From the NCBI RefSeq assembly GCF_002135335.1, contig NZ_NEGC01000007.1:62001-126000 (forward strand): a stretch of DNA of 64,000 bases, in the 5' to 3' direction. Shown here piece after piece: positions 18,272-29,249 of the stretch (positions within the stretch are counted from its first letter, which is position 1; the number at the start of each line of letters is the position of its first letter). Position numbers and translations under genes: made by a program. The notes below the pieces were generated by a model, which was not told the DNA's origin, ran no database searches, and saw nothing but the letters and a program-made list of their open reading frames with translations. The DNA comes from Acinetobacter sp. ANC 4470. GTDB lineage: Bacteria > Pseudomonadota > Gammaproteobacteria > Pseudomonadales > Moraxellaceae.

Positions 18272-18595
18272 CTAAGCATTATTTTCCAAATCTAGCAATA
18301 ACTTTGCAGGAAAAACCTTTGCCCAATTATTTTTAAATTGTTTATGCACCTGATCAATCGGCAAATGGCTATTTCTACCTATGTGCTGAGCTTGTTCAAT
18401 ATCATCTGCCCGCATATAGGCTAACAAATAATCTTGACTTTCTAGCCCCAAGTGAAACCATGATTCCACATGCGCACCTTCTGCCCGAAGTGTTTCTATC
18501 GCTTCATCTTTACGCTCATTCAGTTCTTTTTTCCACGCTTCAACATGATCCAAAGTATCAGGCTTTAATTTGATTAATACCGCGCCAACATCCAT
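18272..18595 (-). CDS. Small protein, possibly DUF6176 family
   Basis: This 107-aa soluble protein reads MDVGAVLIKLKPDTLDHVEAWKKELNERKDEAIETLRAEG and then VESWFHLGLESQDYLLAYMRADDIEQAQ. It resembles small alpha/beta ferredoxin-like proteins annotated DUF6176, from memory only. It has no signal peptide. It lies 27 bp upstream of the bioH-like gene and is the first gene of the biotin run, so it may share its promoter. Any role in biotin synthesis is speculation. It is divergent from the peroxiredoxin gene, 134 bp away. Confidence 0.72.
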   Translation of the reverse strand: MDVGAVLIKLKPDTLDHVEAWKKELNERKDEAIETLRAEGAHVESWFHLGLESQDYLLAYMRADDIEQAQHIGRNSHLPIDQVHKQFKNNWAKVFPAKLLLDLENNA

Positions 18596-18729
18596 AGATT
18601 GCTCTTATTTTATAATTTTTATCCATCTTTACAACATACGCTTTCCATGCAAAAACCTGAACAATTTCCAGCACTGCAAAATTCTAAATTCTGCTAAACT
18701 GAGTTCACTCCTAATAAAAAGTCAACGAT

Positions 18730-19302
18730 ATGAACTATACAAAATTCTTTGGCATTGGCTTGGTTTGTATCAGCACATCTGTTGGATTTTCCACCTTAAG
18801 CCATGCGGAAAATTCTATTTTCACCAAAACTGATACTCAACAAAAGCAATGGGTTGGCAAACCTGCCCCCATGTTTAAGTTACAAGATCAAAATAAAAAA
18901 TGGCATGAATTGAGCCAATATAAAGGCAAATGGGTGGTGCTTTATTTTTACCCAAAAGATAATTCACCCGGCTGCACTCAAGAAGCCAATCAATTTAAAG
19001 CACTGTATCCACAGTTTTTAAAAAGTAATGCCGTTGTTCTTGGGGTCAGCTTAGATGATGTGCAATCTCATCAAAAATTTTCTGAAAAATTAGGCTTACC
19101 TTTTCCTATTTTGGCAGACAATAATCATCAATTAGCCAATCAATTCGGTATTGTACGAAATTTAGGTGTGACTAAAATAGCAAAGCGGGAAAGCTTTTTA
19201 ATTGATCCCAAAGGAACCATTGTTTATCACTATAACAGTGTAAATGCGCAGTCCCATGCCGCTCAGGTTTTAGCAGATATTCAAAAGTTTTCTAAAAAAT
19301 AA
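18730..19302 (+). CDS. Exported Bcp/PrxQ-like peroxiredoxin, 1-Cys type
   Basis: The 190-aa protein has a Sec signal peptide (MNYTKFFGIGLVCISTSVGFSTLSHA, cleavage near residue 26) and an AhpC/TSA domain: GKPAPMFKLQDQNKKWHELSQYKGKWVVLYFYPKDNSPGCTQEANQF. The peroxidatic cysteine is in SPGCTQEA. The mature protein has no other cysteine, so the resolving cysteine found five residues on in E. coli Bcp is absent, and a 1-Cys mechanism is implied. It likely reduces peroxides in the periplasm. It converges on bfr. Confidence 0.88.
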   Translation: MNYTKFFGIGLVCISTSVGFSTLSHAENSIFTKTDTQQKQWVGKPAPMFKLQDQNKKWHELSQYKGKWVVLYFYPKDNSPGCTQEANQFKALYPQFLKSNAVVLGVSLDDVQSHQKFSEKLGLPFPILADNNHQLANQFGIVRNLGVTKIAKRESFLIDPKGTIVYHYNSVNAQSHAAQVLADIQKFSKK

Positions 19303-19390
19303 TTTTAGCCTATATCCATTCAGACGATATACATTGTTTAATAGCAATCTTTTAGATGACTCATCACTTAAAAGTATTTAGAGCACCAAT

Positions 19391-19420
19391 AAAAAAGCTC
19401 AGTATTCACTGAGCTTTTTT
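19391..19420. terminator. Bidirectional terminator, peroxiredoxin / bfr
   Basis: 13-bp stem AAAAAAGCTCAGT / ACTGAGCTTTTTT with loop ATTC. It has T runs on both strands between convergent genes. Confidence 0.92.
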
Positions 19421-19436
19421 ATGTAAAACCAAAATC

Positions 19437-19901
19437 TTACATTTGTGATTGAATATAGTTTTGCAAACCAATCAATTCAATCAAACGAATTTGTTTTTCC
19501 AACCAATAAGTATGATCTTCTTCAGTATCCGACATTTGTTGACGAAGCATATCACGAGTCACGTAATCGCCTTTTTCTTCGCAAAGTTTCACACCTTGAG
19601 CCAGTTTTTCACGAACATGATATTCAAGTTTTAAATCTGCTTTTAAGCAGCTGACCACATCTTCGCCTGTTTCGATATCATCACGATTCATATTTGGTGT
19701 GCCTTCTAAAAATAAGACACGGCGAATAATCGAATCGGCATGCGCTGCTTCTTCTTGCATTTCATGATCAATACGTGCAAAAATTTTGGTTAAACCCCAA
19801 TCTTCATACATACGAGAATGGATTAAATATTGATCACGAGCAGCCAGTTCACCACCGATCAACATATTAAGAAAATCTACAACTTCTGGATTGCCACGCA
19901 T
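19437..19901 (-). CDS. bfr: Bacterioferritin, without the haem-ligand methionine
   Basis: The 154-aa ferritin-like iron store starts [25 protein letters not shown]. Ferroxidase ligands are present: E18, Y25, E51, H54, E93 and the [10 protein letters not shown] pair near 127-130. The haem-ligand methionine (M52 in E. coli EMKHAD) is alanine here (EEAAHAD), so this subunit should not bind haem. The ATG at 19901 has GGAG eight bases ahead; the frame is open further upstream but that part looks non-coding. Genomes with such a subunit often have a second, haem-binding Bfr elsewhere. Confidence 0.93.
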   Translation of the reverse strand: MRGNPEVVDFLNMLIGGELAARDQYLIHSRMYEDWGLTKIFARIDHEMQEEAAHADSIIRRVLFLEGTPNMNRDDIETGEDVVSCLKADLKLEYHVREKLAQGVKLCEEKGDYVTRDMLRQQMSDTEEDHTYWLEKQIRLIELIGLQNYIQSQM

Positions 19902-20238
19902 TTCCAATACTCCATACCCTTTTTTAACATTATGAGCAAAACTGAGCATCAATGCAAAGTAAAAATTATGTAAGTTTATGATTTTTATAAAATAAAAATG
20001 AGAAACATACGCATTTGCACTTAAAATCATCAAATACCTATTTAGAAAACAAGCTGTTGCAGGTTTTATGACTCAAATCCGCGTCATTTTTTCTCCAACT
20101 TCTAAATATAGTTTTTTGTAACAAATCCATAATTATACTGATTTGTCTTTTCTGACTGTGAAGTTTCATCTTCAGCCCGAGACAAGCCACTTTTTTCTGA
20201 CTATCATACGTATACGTGAAAATAACAATGGCTTAAAA

Positions 20239-21303
20239 ATGACATCTCCTCAGAATACAGCTCCAATTTTAGTGACTGGTGCAACAGGTTATATTGCCAG
20301 CTGGGTCATTCAAAAACTGCTCGAACAAGGTCATCAGGTGCATGCCACCGTACGTGATCTAAATAAGAAAACGAGTTTTGCCCATTTAGAAAAAATTGCA
20401 GCACAAAGTACAGGCACGCTAAAACTCTTTAAAGCCAATTTACTTGAAGCAAATTCTTTTGATGAAGCGATGCAAAGCTGTGAAATCGTTTTACATATGG
20501 CTTCTCCTTTTGTGGTCACCAACTTTAAAGATGCTGTCAAAGACATTATTGAACCTGCTATTTTAGGCACAGAAAATGTACTTAACAGTGTCAATAAAAC
20601 TGAATCGGTAAAACGTGTGGTGGTGACGTCAAGTATTGCTTCCACTTATGGTGATGCAATCGACATTCAACAAACTGCAAATAATAGCTTTGATGAATCA
20701 CATTGGAATACCAGCAGTTCTGAAACCCATCAACCTTATCCATACTCTAAAGTCATGGCAGAGCGTAAAGCTTGGGACATGCAAAAGGCACAAAACCGTT
20801 GGGATTTAATCTGTATTAATCCTGCTTTGGTTCTTGGCCCTTCTCTAACGCCAAATACACAATCAGGCAGTGTCGAAGTCTTGCAACAATTTACCAATGG
20901 TATGACGCTTTTAGGCGTACCGCCAATGTGGAATGGTATTGTTGATGTACGTGATGTTGCCGATGCCCATATCCATGCTGCATTTAAAGCCGATGCTCAA
21001 GGTCGTTATATTATTAGCGGTGGCACACTTAGCTTATTAGAAATGGGCAAAATTTTACGTCAAAACTTTGGCCATAAATTCCCGTTCCCTCGTAATCATT
21101 TACCGAAAGTTGCTTTTAAAATTTTTGGTCCATTGGCTGGGTTTTCTAAAGACTTTGTCGAGCTGAATATGGGCTATCCAATTTACTTCAATGCAGATAA
21201 AAGCAAGCAAGAGTTTGACATCGAATATCGTAATATTGAAACCAGTTTGGTTGAACATTTTCAACAACTGCTTGATGATGGTGTGGTGAAAAAATACCTT
21301 TAA
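20239..21303 (+). CDS. NAD(P)-dependent reductase, extended SDR (dihydroflavonol-reductase-like)
   Basis: The 354-aa extended short-chain dehydrogenase has the nucleotide motif VTGATGYIASWVIQKLLEQGHQVHATVRDL, then LHMASPF, VVVTSSIASTYG and the catalytic PYPYSKVMAERKAW (YxxxK). It also has NPALVLGPSL and VDVRDVADAHIHA. The pattern matches dihydroflavonol-4-reductase/cinnamoyl-CoA reductase-like proteins, which in bacteria often reduce aldehydes or ketones. The substrate is unknown. The ATG at 20239 is chosen over a TTG at 20143 because the domain begins there. It is convergent with ligA. Confidence 0.88.
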   Translation: MTSPQNTAPILVTGATGYIASWVIQKLLEQGHQVHATVRDLNKKTSFAHLEKIAAQSTGTLKLFKANLLEANSFDEAMQSCEIVLHMASPFVVTNFKDAVKDIIEPAILGTENVLNSVNKTESVKRVVVTSSIASTYGDAIDIQQTANNSFDESHWNTSSSETHQPYPYSKVMAERKAWDMQKAQNRWDLICINPALVLGPSLTPNTQSGSVEVLQQFTNGMTLLGVPPMWNGIVDVRDVADAHIHAAFKADAQGRYIISGGTLSLLEMGKILRQNFGHKFPFPRNHLPKVAFKIFGPLAGFSKDFVELNMGYPIYFNADKSKQEFDIEYRNIETSLVEHFQQLLDDGVVKKYL

Positions 21304-21307
21304 GCTC

Positions 21308-21328
21308 AAAAAAGCCACCAATTCGGTG
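21308..21328. terminator. Left half of a terminator hairpin split by repeat R2b
   Basis: AAAAAAGCCACCAA (from 21308) is complementary to TTGGTGGCTTTTTT at 21669-21682, on the far side of R2b. Joined, the halves would form a classical bidirectional terminator between the two convergent genes. ACCAATTCGGTG (21317-21328) and ACCAATTTGGTG (21663-21674) flank the repeat as a near-perfect 12-bp direct repeat, as expected of a target-site duplication. Confidence 0.6.
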
Positions 21329-21660
21329 TAATACTAATCAGTTAAGGGGTTTACAATTAACTCCTTAGCTTTTTAGTTATTCATGACGGAGTCTTATATT
21401 TTTAAATCAAATACTTGGAGCTCGTTTGTTCTTTGTTACGCCAAAAGAACCAAAAGCATTTGTCATCCGCAAAACTCGTCAAATACCTTTTATTGATCAA
21501 TTCATCGCAGAAACCTTAATTTTCAAAGTGTTTTTTCCTTGCGCTGCAAAATAAAGCCGTGCTTTATTTATTGCTCAAGTTGCGGATAACGTTTCCGCGT
21601 ATCAAATAATATCATGAGTTTAAAATAAAAAAAGTCAGTCAATTTATTAACTGACTGACA
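21329..21660 (-). repeat. R2 intergenic repeat, copy b, including a terminator for ligA
   Basis: Read on the minus strand, this is near-identical to R2a (13102-13483) over the terminator side and the distal side. Shared stretches include TTTGATACGCGGAAAC-like, CAATAAATAAAGCACGGC, GAATTGATCAATAAAAGG and CTAAAAAGCTAAGGAGTT. The middle (about 21424-21467) is replaced by a different segment containing TTTTGGTTCTTTTGGCG. The minus-strand hairpin (GTCAGT...ACTGAC, 21633-21658) followed by seven T lies 40 bp after the ligA stop. This fills the gap between the reductase gene and ligA. Confidence 0.85.
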
Positions 21661-21698
21661 TGACCAATTTGGTGGCTTTTTTATAGATTCAATACAGC

Positions 21699-23771
<2,073 letters not shown>

Positions 23772-23822
23772 AAAAAATTTTATCTACTCGCTATTATAGA
23801 AATCGAGCCGTTTAGTTTCAAA

Positions 23823-24737
23823 CTAAACTTCTGCTACATGTCCTGAACGATAGTCAATCGCTTGATGACGCCATTGCTCACGCAACTGCGGAGTAAACTC
23901 CTGATTATTTTGATCGTAAACTGTGCCATCAATTTCACGGGCAATTAAGCGCGAAATACTGTCCATGGTGTCAAAAGCATTTTGTACGTCACTATGCGGT
24001 AACGCTAAGAAAAATGCCAAACCTTTCACTTCTTCAGTGGACAAGGTTTCAAGGTCAAAGCCTGCCGCACCTTCATCGGTGATTTGTAAAACAGAAAAGA
24101 GTAATTTGCTATCATCTTGACTATAACGATGGAAACACGCCATTTCACCAAAACGTAGACCATATTTAAGCAACACTTTTAAGGTTTTTTCACCTGAAAG
24201 CACACGACGTTCTGGATAAATATTTAACGCAATGAATTCAACCGCGGTGGATAAAGCACTTTCCTCATCAACGCGTTGCTGTTCATGTAAATGTTCATCC
24301 AAAATGCTGCTTTCTTCTTCAAACTCTGAAATTTCAGCTTTGGCGATATTGGCATTCAGGTTAAATTCTGCGGACTCTTTTGCTTCTGTTTTTTCCACAG
24401 AAAGAGATTGTTCTGTTACAACATCGACTTCTTTAGCCAATATAGGTTCAAGCGAATCTGCTGCTAATTCAGTATGACTGCTGGTTTCTGCTGCGTTAAC
24501 CTCAGCATTTTCAGTTTTTAACGTAGGTTCAACGCGTTCAACACTTGCAGTTTCTGTGGCACTTTGTAATTGATCACGTACATGGCGAGGAATCACAGGC
24601 TGCTGACTGTCTGAGTCGACATGCAGTTCTGAATCTAATGAAGGTGCTGCATCAGCAGGTTTTTTAAACAGTATTCTTAAACCGAATAACATAATGATAA
24701 CGGCGATAACAATACCAACAACGGTTGTGACTTCCAT
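23823..24737 (-). CDS. zipA: Cell division protein ZipA
   Basis: ZipA anchors FtsZ to the inner membrane. The 304-aa protein has an N-terminal membrane anchor (VVGIVIAVIIMLFGLRILF, residues 6-24) and an acidic, Glu/Ala/Ser-rich linker to about residue 160. The C-terminal ZipA domain includes ALSTAVEFIALNIYPERRVLSGEKTLKVLLKYGLRFGEMACFHRY and GLAFFLALPHSDVQNAFDTM. The start directly follows the smc stop, so it is coupled to smc. The smc-zipA-ligA order is typical for Acinetobacter and Pseudomonas. Confidence 0.95.
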   Translation of the reverse strand: MEVTTVVGIVIAVIIMLFGLRILFKKPADAAPSLDSELHVDSDSQQPVIPRHVRDQLQSATETASVERVEPTLKTENAEVNAAETSSHTELAADSLEPILAKEVDVVTEQSLSVEKTEAKESAEFNLNANIAKAEISEFEEESSILDEHLHEQQRVDEESALSTAVEFIALNIYPERRVLSGEKTLKVLLKYGLRFGEMACFHRYSQDDSKLLFSVLQITDEGAAGFDLETLSTEEVKGLAFFLALPHSDVQNAFDTMDSISRLIAREIDGTVYDQNNQEFTPQLREQWRHQAIDYRSGHVAEV

Positions 24738-24738
24738 A

Positions 24739-27700
24739 TTATGACTCCGCGACTAAACCATATTCTTTTGCTTGTTCCAAATCGACAGTGACTAATTTTG
24801 ATGTACCAGGTTCTGGCATGGTAACACCTAACAAATCAGTTGCCATCGTCATTGCAACTTTATTATGAGTAATGTAAATGAATTGCACGTGTTCAGAAAG
24901 CTCTTTTACCAAATTACAAAATCTTCCCACATTGGCATCATCCAAAGGCGCATCCACTTCATCTAAAACACAGAACGGTGCGGGATTTAAACGGAAGATT
25001 GCAAATACCAATGCCAATGCCGTGAGTGCTTTTTCACCACCCGATAACAATGCCAAAGAACTGTTACGTTTACCTGGTGGTCGAGCTATTAGTTTTACAC
25101 CCGATTGCCAATCATCTTCAAGACTTAAACTCGCTTCCCCACCATTAAATACTTTAGGAAACAAATCTTGTAGCTCGAGATTGACCTGATCGAAGGTGGT
25201 CATAAACAATTTACGGGTTTCTTGATCAATACTTTTCATGGCATTTTTTAATTGATCGACCGTTTTTTCCAAGTCTTCAATTTGGTGACTCAGTTCGGCA
25301 AAACGCTTCGACACTTCTTCATATTCTTCCGAGGCGGCTAAATTCACCGCCCCCAACTTATCAAAGCGTTGTTGTGCTCTCTCAAGCTGTTGTTGATGTG
25401 CCACCAAATCAATGCTTAAACCTGTAATAACTTCACTATTTAAAGCAGCCAACTGTTCTGAATAATGCTGTAAGTCAGATTTCGCCACTTGCCAAGCCAG
25501 ACGTTTTTCTTCCAATTGACCACGTAATTTTTCATCTTGTTGTTGCTGTTGATGACGCTTTTCAGTTAAAGACTGCTGTTTTTCTTGTAGATTATTCAGT
25601 TCAACTTGCCATTCATGCCAAGTCTTTTGCAATTTCTCTGTCACTTGAGCTTGTTGATTAAATTGTGACTCTAGTACAGGTAACTCCAATTGCACAGGAT
25701 CAACAAAATTTTTCGCCTGTGCCATTTGCAGCATAATTTGTTGATATTGCGCTTTTAAGAATGAAGCATCTTTTTCCAAGAGTTCAGTTTGCTGTCCCGT
25801 TTGTGCGCTCTGACGACGCAGCAATTCCAATTCCTGCTGTGCCTGCTGCCAAGTCTGCTGAGTATTTTCAAGCTGCTCGGTGAGTTCCTCAACTTGAAAT
25901 TGCATGGTTTTATAATGCGGTAAAGCCTGTTCCAATTTCAAATTTAAGGCATGCAAATCAATTTCCAAATCATCTTTTTGCATAGCATCTTCTTCCAACT
26001 GCTCATCCAGTTGTTGTAACTGATTTTGCAATTGTTGCTTTTGCATTGAAAATGCCTGAACGGTACTTTGTAGTTGCGCTATTTTGACATCGAGTTGTTG
26101 CAATGCCTTTTGTTGCTGCTTTAACGTCTCTTGCTGACCTTGAATGTTTTTTTGCAAAGTTTGAATGTGTTGCACGACTTCTGGTAATTGTTGTTCAACG
26201 ACTTCTAGCTGTGGTAACTGCTGTGCCAGTGCACTTTCAATTTCATCTAAACGAATGCGATGGCTTAACGCCCCTTGTCCAGCCTGACTGGCTTCATCGT
26301 AAAATAAACCAATCACCCAATCTAGACCGACATGATAACCGTCCAAAGTTAAGATGGACTGCCCTAAATTCAATTGGCTTTGCAAAGACAAGACCCGAGT
26401 TAGCGTGTCTGCCACAGCCACCTGCTGCCAAATGGAATGCTGTGGTGACTCAATCCAGTCGGCTAAACACTCTAAATCAGCTAACTGAATCCGATTTTGC
26501 AAAAGATTGCTTTTAAGCTGACGGGCAGTACTTTCAGCGAAATTAGCATTCACATCTAATACTTGCGCAGAAAGCCATTTTGCCAAAAACTTTTCAATTA
26601 AATTAGCATGTGGTTTAGCTTGATCTTTCAGCTTTAATACCTGCATCAACTGCACAGCATCATTCCGAGCTTTTGGGCTGTTTTTAATCAGTAATTGATT
26701 CAGATTTTTTTGTTCTGATTGCAACACTTGAATCGCTGACTTCAAACTTGCAGCATCATTTTTCTGTTGCGTATATTGCGTCTGTTCAAGTTCTAAAGTT
26801 TGTTTCTGCATTTGAATATTTTGTTCTAACTGCTCAATCTGCTGCGTAAATTGAACTTTTTCCTGCTCTAGCTGTTCAATATCACCCAACTGATTTTGGT
26901 TTTGGATTTGAGCCGTTTGCTGTTGCAAGGTTTGCTTTTGCTGTTCTATCCGAACAATATTTTTGGCTAATTGTTCACTTTGCGCCAACATTTGCAGCTT
27001 TTGCTGTTGCTGTTTCTCAACCTGAATTTTGACCAATTCAAACTGCTGTTGCACTTGTTGTTGCTGTGTTTTTAAATCACCCATACTTTGGGTTTGACCT
27101 TGACTCTGACTTTCTTGCTGTTGCAATTGCTCGGTCTGCTGTTCGTATTGTGCTTGCAAGGTTTCAATTTGCAGTTCAATCAGCTGTAGTCGTTCTTTGG
27201 TTTGTAATTTTTGTTGTTCCAATTGAGTTAAAGTTGCAGTATTTTGCTGCAATAAAGACTGTTTTTGTTCCAGCGTCATTTTCAATTCAGACAGTTTTTT
27301 CTCCGCCTGTTGCCATTCATTTTGCAAAGGCGTGGACTGTTGAATCAGGCGTTGAAATAACTCACTGGTTGCAGTTAAGTCATGTTCTAAAGTACTCAGT
27401 TCAGAGCGAACCAACTTAAAGGTTTCCCCTAAAGCATTCATCTGCAAGGTATATTCTTGCTGTAAATGACTGCTTTGCTCACATTGAAATGACAATACTT
27501 CAACTTTGATGGTTCGAATCTGGGTTTCAAGTTCTTTATATTGCACAGCTGTTTCAGACTGACGTTTTAGCGTTTTTAGCTGTGACTTGAGTTCCAAATT
27601 AATGTCTTCCAGACGCGATAAATTTTGCGTAGTGTGATCTAAATGCAATAAAGTTTCACGACGGCGGGCTTGATAACGTGAAACACCAGCAGCTTCTTCA

Positions 27701-28191
27701 ATGAACACGCGCATTTCATCTGGTTTGGCATCGACCAAACGGTTAATCATACCTTGTTCAATAATGGAATATGAACGTGGCCCTAGACCTGTACCAAGGA
27801 AAATATCGGTAATATCACGACGACGGCATTTAGTGCCATTTAAGAAATATTCAGACTTGCCATCACGGTTAACCTGACGACGCACTGCCAACTCATTGTA
27901 GGCGTTATATGTACCACCAAGCTTGCCATAGGTATTATCAAAGCGCAGTTCAACAGTTGCCATGCCCACAGGTTTACGTTTGACCGTCCCTGTGAAAATG
28001 ACATCCTGCATGCTACCGCCACGCAGTTGCCGTGCACTTGATTCCCCCATGACCCAACGAATGGCATCAATCACATTGGATTTACCACAGCCATTTGGCC
28101 CAACCACAGCGGTACGATTCGCCTTAAAGTGTAAAGTCGTACTATCGGCAAAAGATTTAAAGCCGGAAAGTTTTAAGCTGCTTAAACGCAT
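24739..28191 (-). CDS. smc: Chromosome partition protein Smc
   Basis: Smc is the ATPase arm of condensin. The 1150-aa protein starts MRLSSLKLSGFKSFADSTTLHF and carries the Walker A GPNGCGKSNVIDAIRWVMGE near residue 32. A long glutamine-rich coiled coil follows, with a hinge near residues 520-640 (VLDVNANFAESTARQLKS...TLDGYHVGLDWVIG). A second coiled coil leads to the signature LLSGGEKALTALALVFAIF and Walker B FCVLDEVDAPLDD. The ATG at 28191 has AGGA just ahead and lies 10 bp after the gntR stop. Its partners ScpA and ScpB are encoded at 10.5-11.9 kb. Confidence 0.97.
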   Translation of the reverse strand: MRLSSLKLSGFKSFADSTTLHFKANRTAVVGPNGCGKSNVIDAIRWVMGESSARQLRGGSMQDVIFTGTVKRKPVGMATVELRFDNTYGKLGGTYNAYNELAVRRQVNRDGKSEYFLNGTKCRRRDITDIFLGTGLGPRSYSIIEQGMINRLVDAKPDEMRVFIEEAAGVSRYQARRRETLLHLDHTTQNLSRLEDINLELKSQLKTLKRQSETAVQYKELETQIRTIKVEVLSFQCEQSSHLQQEYTLQMNALGETFKLVRSELSTLEHDLTATSELFQRLIQQSTPLQNEWQQAEKKLSELKMTLEQKQSLLQQNTATLTQLEQQKLQTKERLQLIELQIETLQAQYEQQTEQLQQQESQSQGQTQSMGDLKTQQQQVQQQFELVKIQVEKQQQQKLQMLAQSEQLAKNIVRIEQQKQTLQQQTAQIQNQNQLGDIEQLEQEKVQFTQQIEQLEQNIQMQKQTLELEQTQYTQQKNDAASLKSAIQVLQSEQKNLNQLLIKNSPKARNDAVQLMQVLKLKDQAKPHANLIEKFLAKWLSAQVLDVNANFAESTARQLKSNLLQNRIQLADLECLADWIESPQHSIWQQVAVADTLTRVLSLQSQLNLGQSILTLDGYHVGLDWVIGLFYDEASQAGQGALSHRIRLDEIESALAQQLPQLEVVEQQLPEVVQHIQTLQKNIQGQQETLKQQQKALQQLDVKIAQLQSTVQAFSMQKQQLQNQLQQLDEQLEEDAMQKDDLEIDLHALNLKLEQALPHYKTMQFQVEELTEQLENTQQTWQQAQQELELLRRQSAQTGQQTELLEKDASFLKAQYQQIMLQMAQAKNFVDPVQLELPVLESQFNQQAQVTEKLQKTWHEWQVELNNLQEKQQSLTEKRHQQQQQDEKLRGQLEEKRLAWQVAKSDLQHYSEQLAALNSEVITGLSIDLVAHQQQLERAQQRFDKLGAVNLAASEEYEEVSKRFAELSHQIEDLEKTVDQLKNAMKSIDQETRKLFMTTFDQVNLELQDLFPKVFNGGEASLSLEDDWQSGVKLIARPPGKRNSSLALLSGGEKALTALALVFAIFRLNPAPFCVLDEVDAPLDDANVGRFCNLVKELSEHVQFIYITHNKVAMTMATDLLGVTMPEPGTSKLVTVDLEQAKEYGLVAES

Positions 28192-28201
28192 AATGTCCTG
28201 A

Positions 28202-28897
28202 TCAACGTCGTGAACGTCTTGCCCATGCAAGTTCGATTTGTTTCATCCGTGTTAGAGATTCCAACACAAGGTTACGCAAGTGTCGACAAAAATCATCCAT
28301 AAATAAAGTAGCTTGTTGTGATTTTCGGATCAAAACTGCATCAGTCACCAACTTAAACAAGTCAAATGATTCCTGTAACTCACGACGAGAGATGTTTAAG
28401 GTTAAAAAATAACTACGACGTAATGATGGCAGTAACTCTTGATAGAACTTGATTAAATAGGGATTCCCCACCATTTCCTGCTGACGAGCCAAACCTTGAA
28501 AGATTAAATCATAGAATTTTTCAGTATGCCCTTGGCGTGTTTCTTCATGCAACTGTGCCAATAATGCTTGAATTTTTTCAGCTTCATGTGTGCGCCAAGC
28601 TTCTGCCATACGCTGCACAATTTGCCCCAACAGCAAGGCACTTACATCAAATAAAGCACGTACTTGTTGTGCAGACATTTCTGACACAACTGCACCACGA
28701 CGTGGATAAATTTCAATCAGCTGTGTTCGTTCTAACAGTAATAATGCTTCGCGTACAGAACCACGGCTGACATCGAGTTCAGCCGAAATTCGCAACTCTT
28801 GAATGCGCTCACCTTCTACCAGTTCACCACGAATAATTTGCTCACTAATATGTTTAGCAATTTGTTCGGACAAACTCTCTTTCCCCTGTTCTTGCAT
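28202..28897 (-). CDS. GntR-family regulator, FCD type
   Basis: The 231-aa protein has an N-terminal winged helix (LSEQIAKHISEQIIRGELVEGERIQELRISAELDVSRGSVREALLLLERTQLIEIYPRRGAVVSEMSA). An all-helical FCD ligand domain covers about residues 80-220. It is first in the gntR-smc-zipA-ligA run, 10 bp from smc, so it may set the level of these cell-cycle genes or simply share their transcript. A 13-bp palindrome 101 bp upstream (28998-29010) is a good candidate for its own operator. The effector is unknown. Confidence 0.92.
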   Translation of the reverse strand: MQEQGKESLSEQIAKHISEQIIRGELVEGERIQELRISAELDVSRGSVREALLLLERTQLIEIYPRRGAVVSEMSAQQVRALFDVSALLLGQIVQRMAEAWRTHEAEKIQALLAQLHEETRQGHTEKFYDLIFQGLARQQEMVGNPYLIKFYQELLPSLRRSYFLTLNISRRELQESFDLFKLVTDAVLIRKSQQATLFMDDFCRHLRNLVLESLTRMKQIELAWARRSRR

Positions 28898-28997
28898 ACT
28901 ATTCCTATTTTGTTTTTATAAGATGCAATCGAAAAAATTAGCATAAACGCTGACTGATATTCTCTTTTACCTCACTTGTCATCATAAAAAAAATGAC

Positions 28998-29010
28998 ATT
29001 GTCAGACAAT
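28998..29010. promoter_or_regulatory. Candidate GntR/FCD operator
   Basis: ATTGTCAGACAAT is a perfect inverted repeat around one central base, with the TTGTCnGACAA form typical of FadR-subfamily (FCD) GntR operators. It lies 101 bp upstream of the GntR gene start. Autoregulation is inferred. Confidence 0.55.
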
Positions 29011-29075
29011 TTTTAAGTCTATACAGCCAATCTGAAAAAAAATTAAATCATTCACATAAATGAGAAGCCCGTTCA

Positions 29076-29112
29076 CCACTAAAAAATAAACCTAAATTCT
29101 ATTTTTTAGTGG
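29076..29112. repeat. AT-rich 13-bp inverted repeat
   Basis: CCACTAAAAAATA (29076-29088) and TATTTTTTAGTGG (29100-29112) form a perfect 13-bp stem around an 11-base loop. It lies between the TSUP gene 3' end and the GntR gene. It has no T run beyond the stem, so a terminator role is weak; a cruciform or protein site is possible. The rest of the gap (28898-29249) holds the operator and nothing else I recognise. Confidence 0.5.
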
Positions 29113-29249
29113 TTCATTCCTTTTTTGACGATTGAATGAAAAAGTATATCGATCAAAAAATTCAGCGATATAACATCCTAAAATATAGAAAAAAGATGCG
29201 AACAACTTCATCATAGCGCAACTCAATCCATCTATTTTAATTTACCCCA

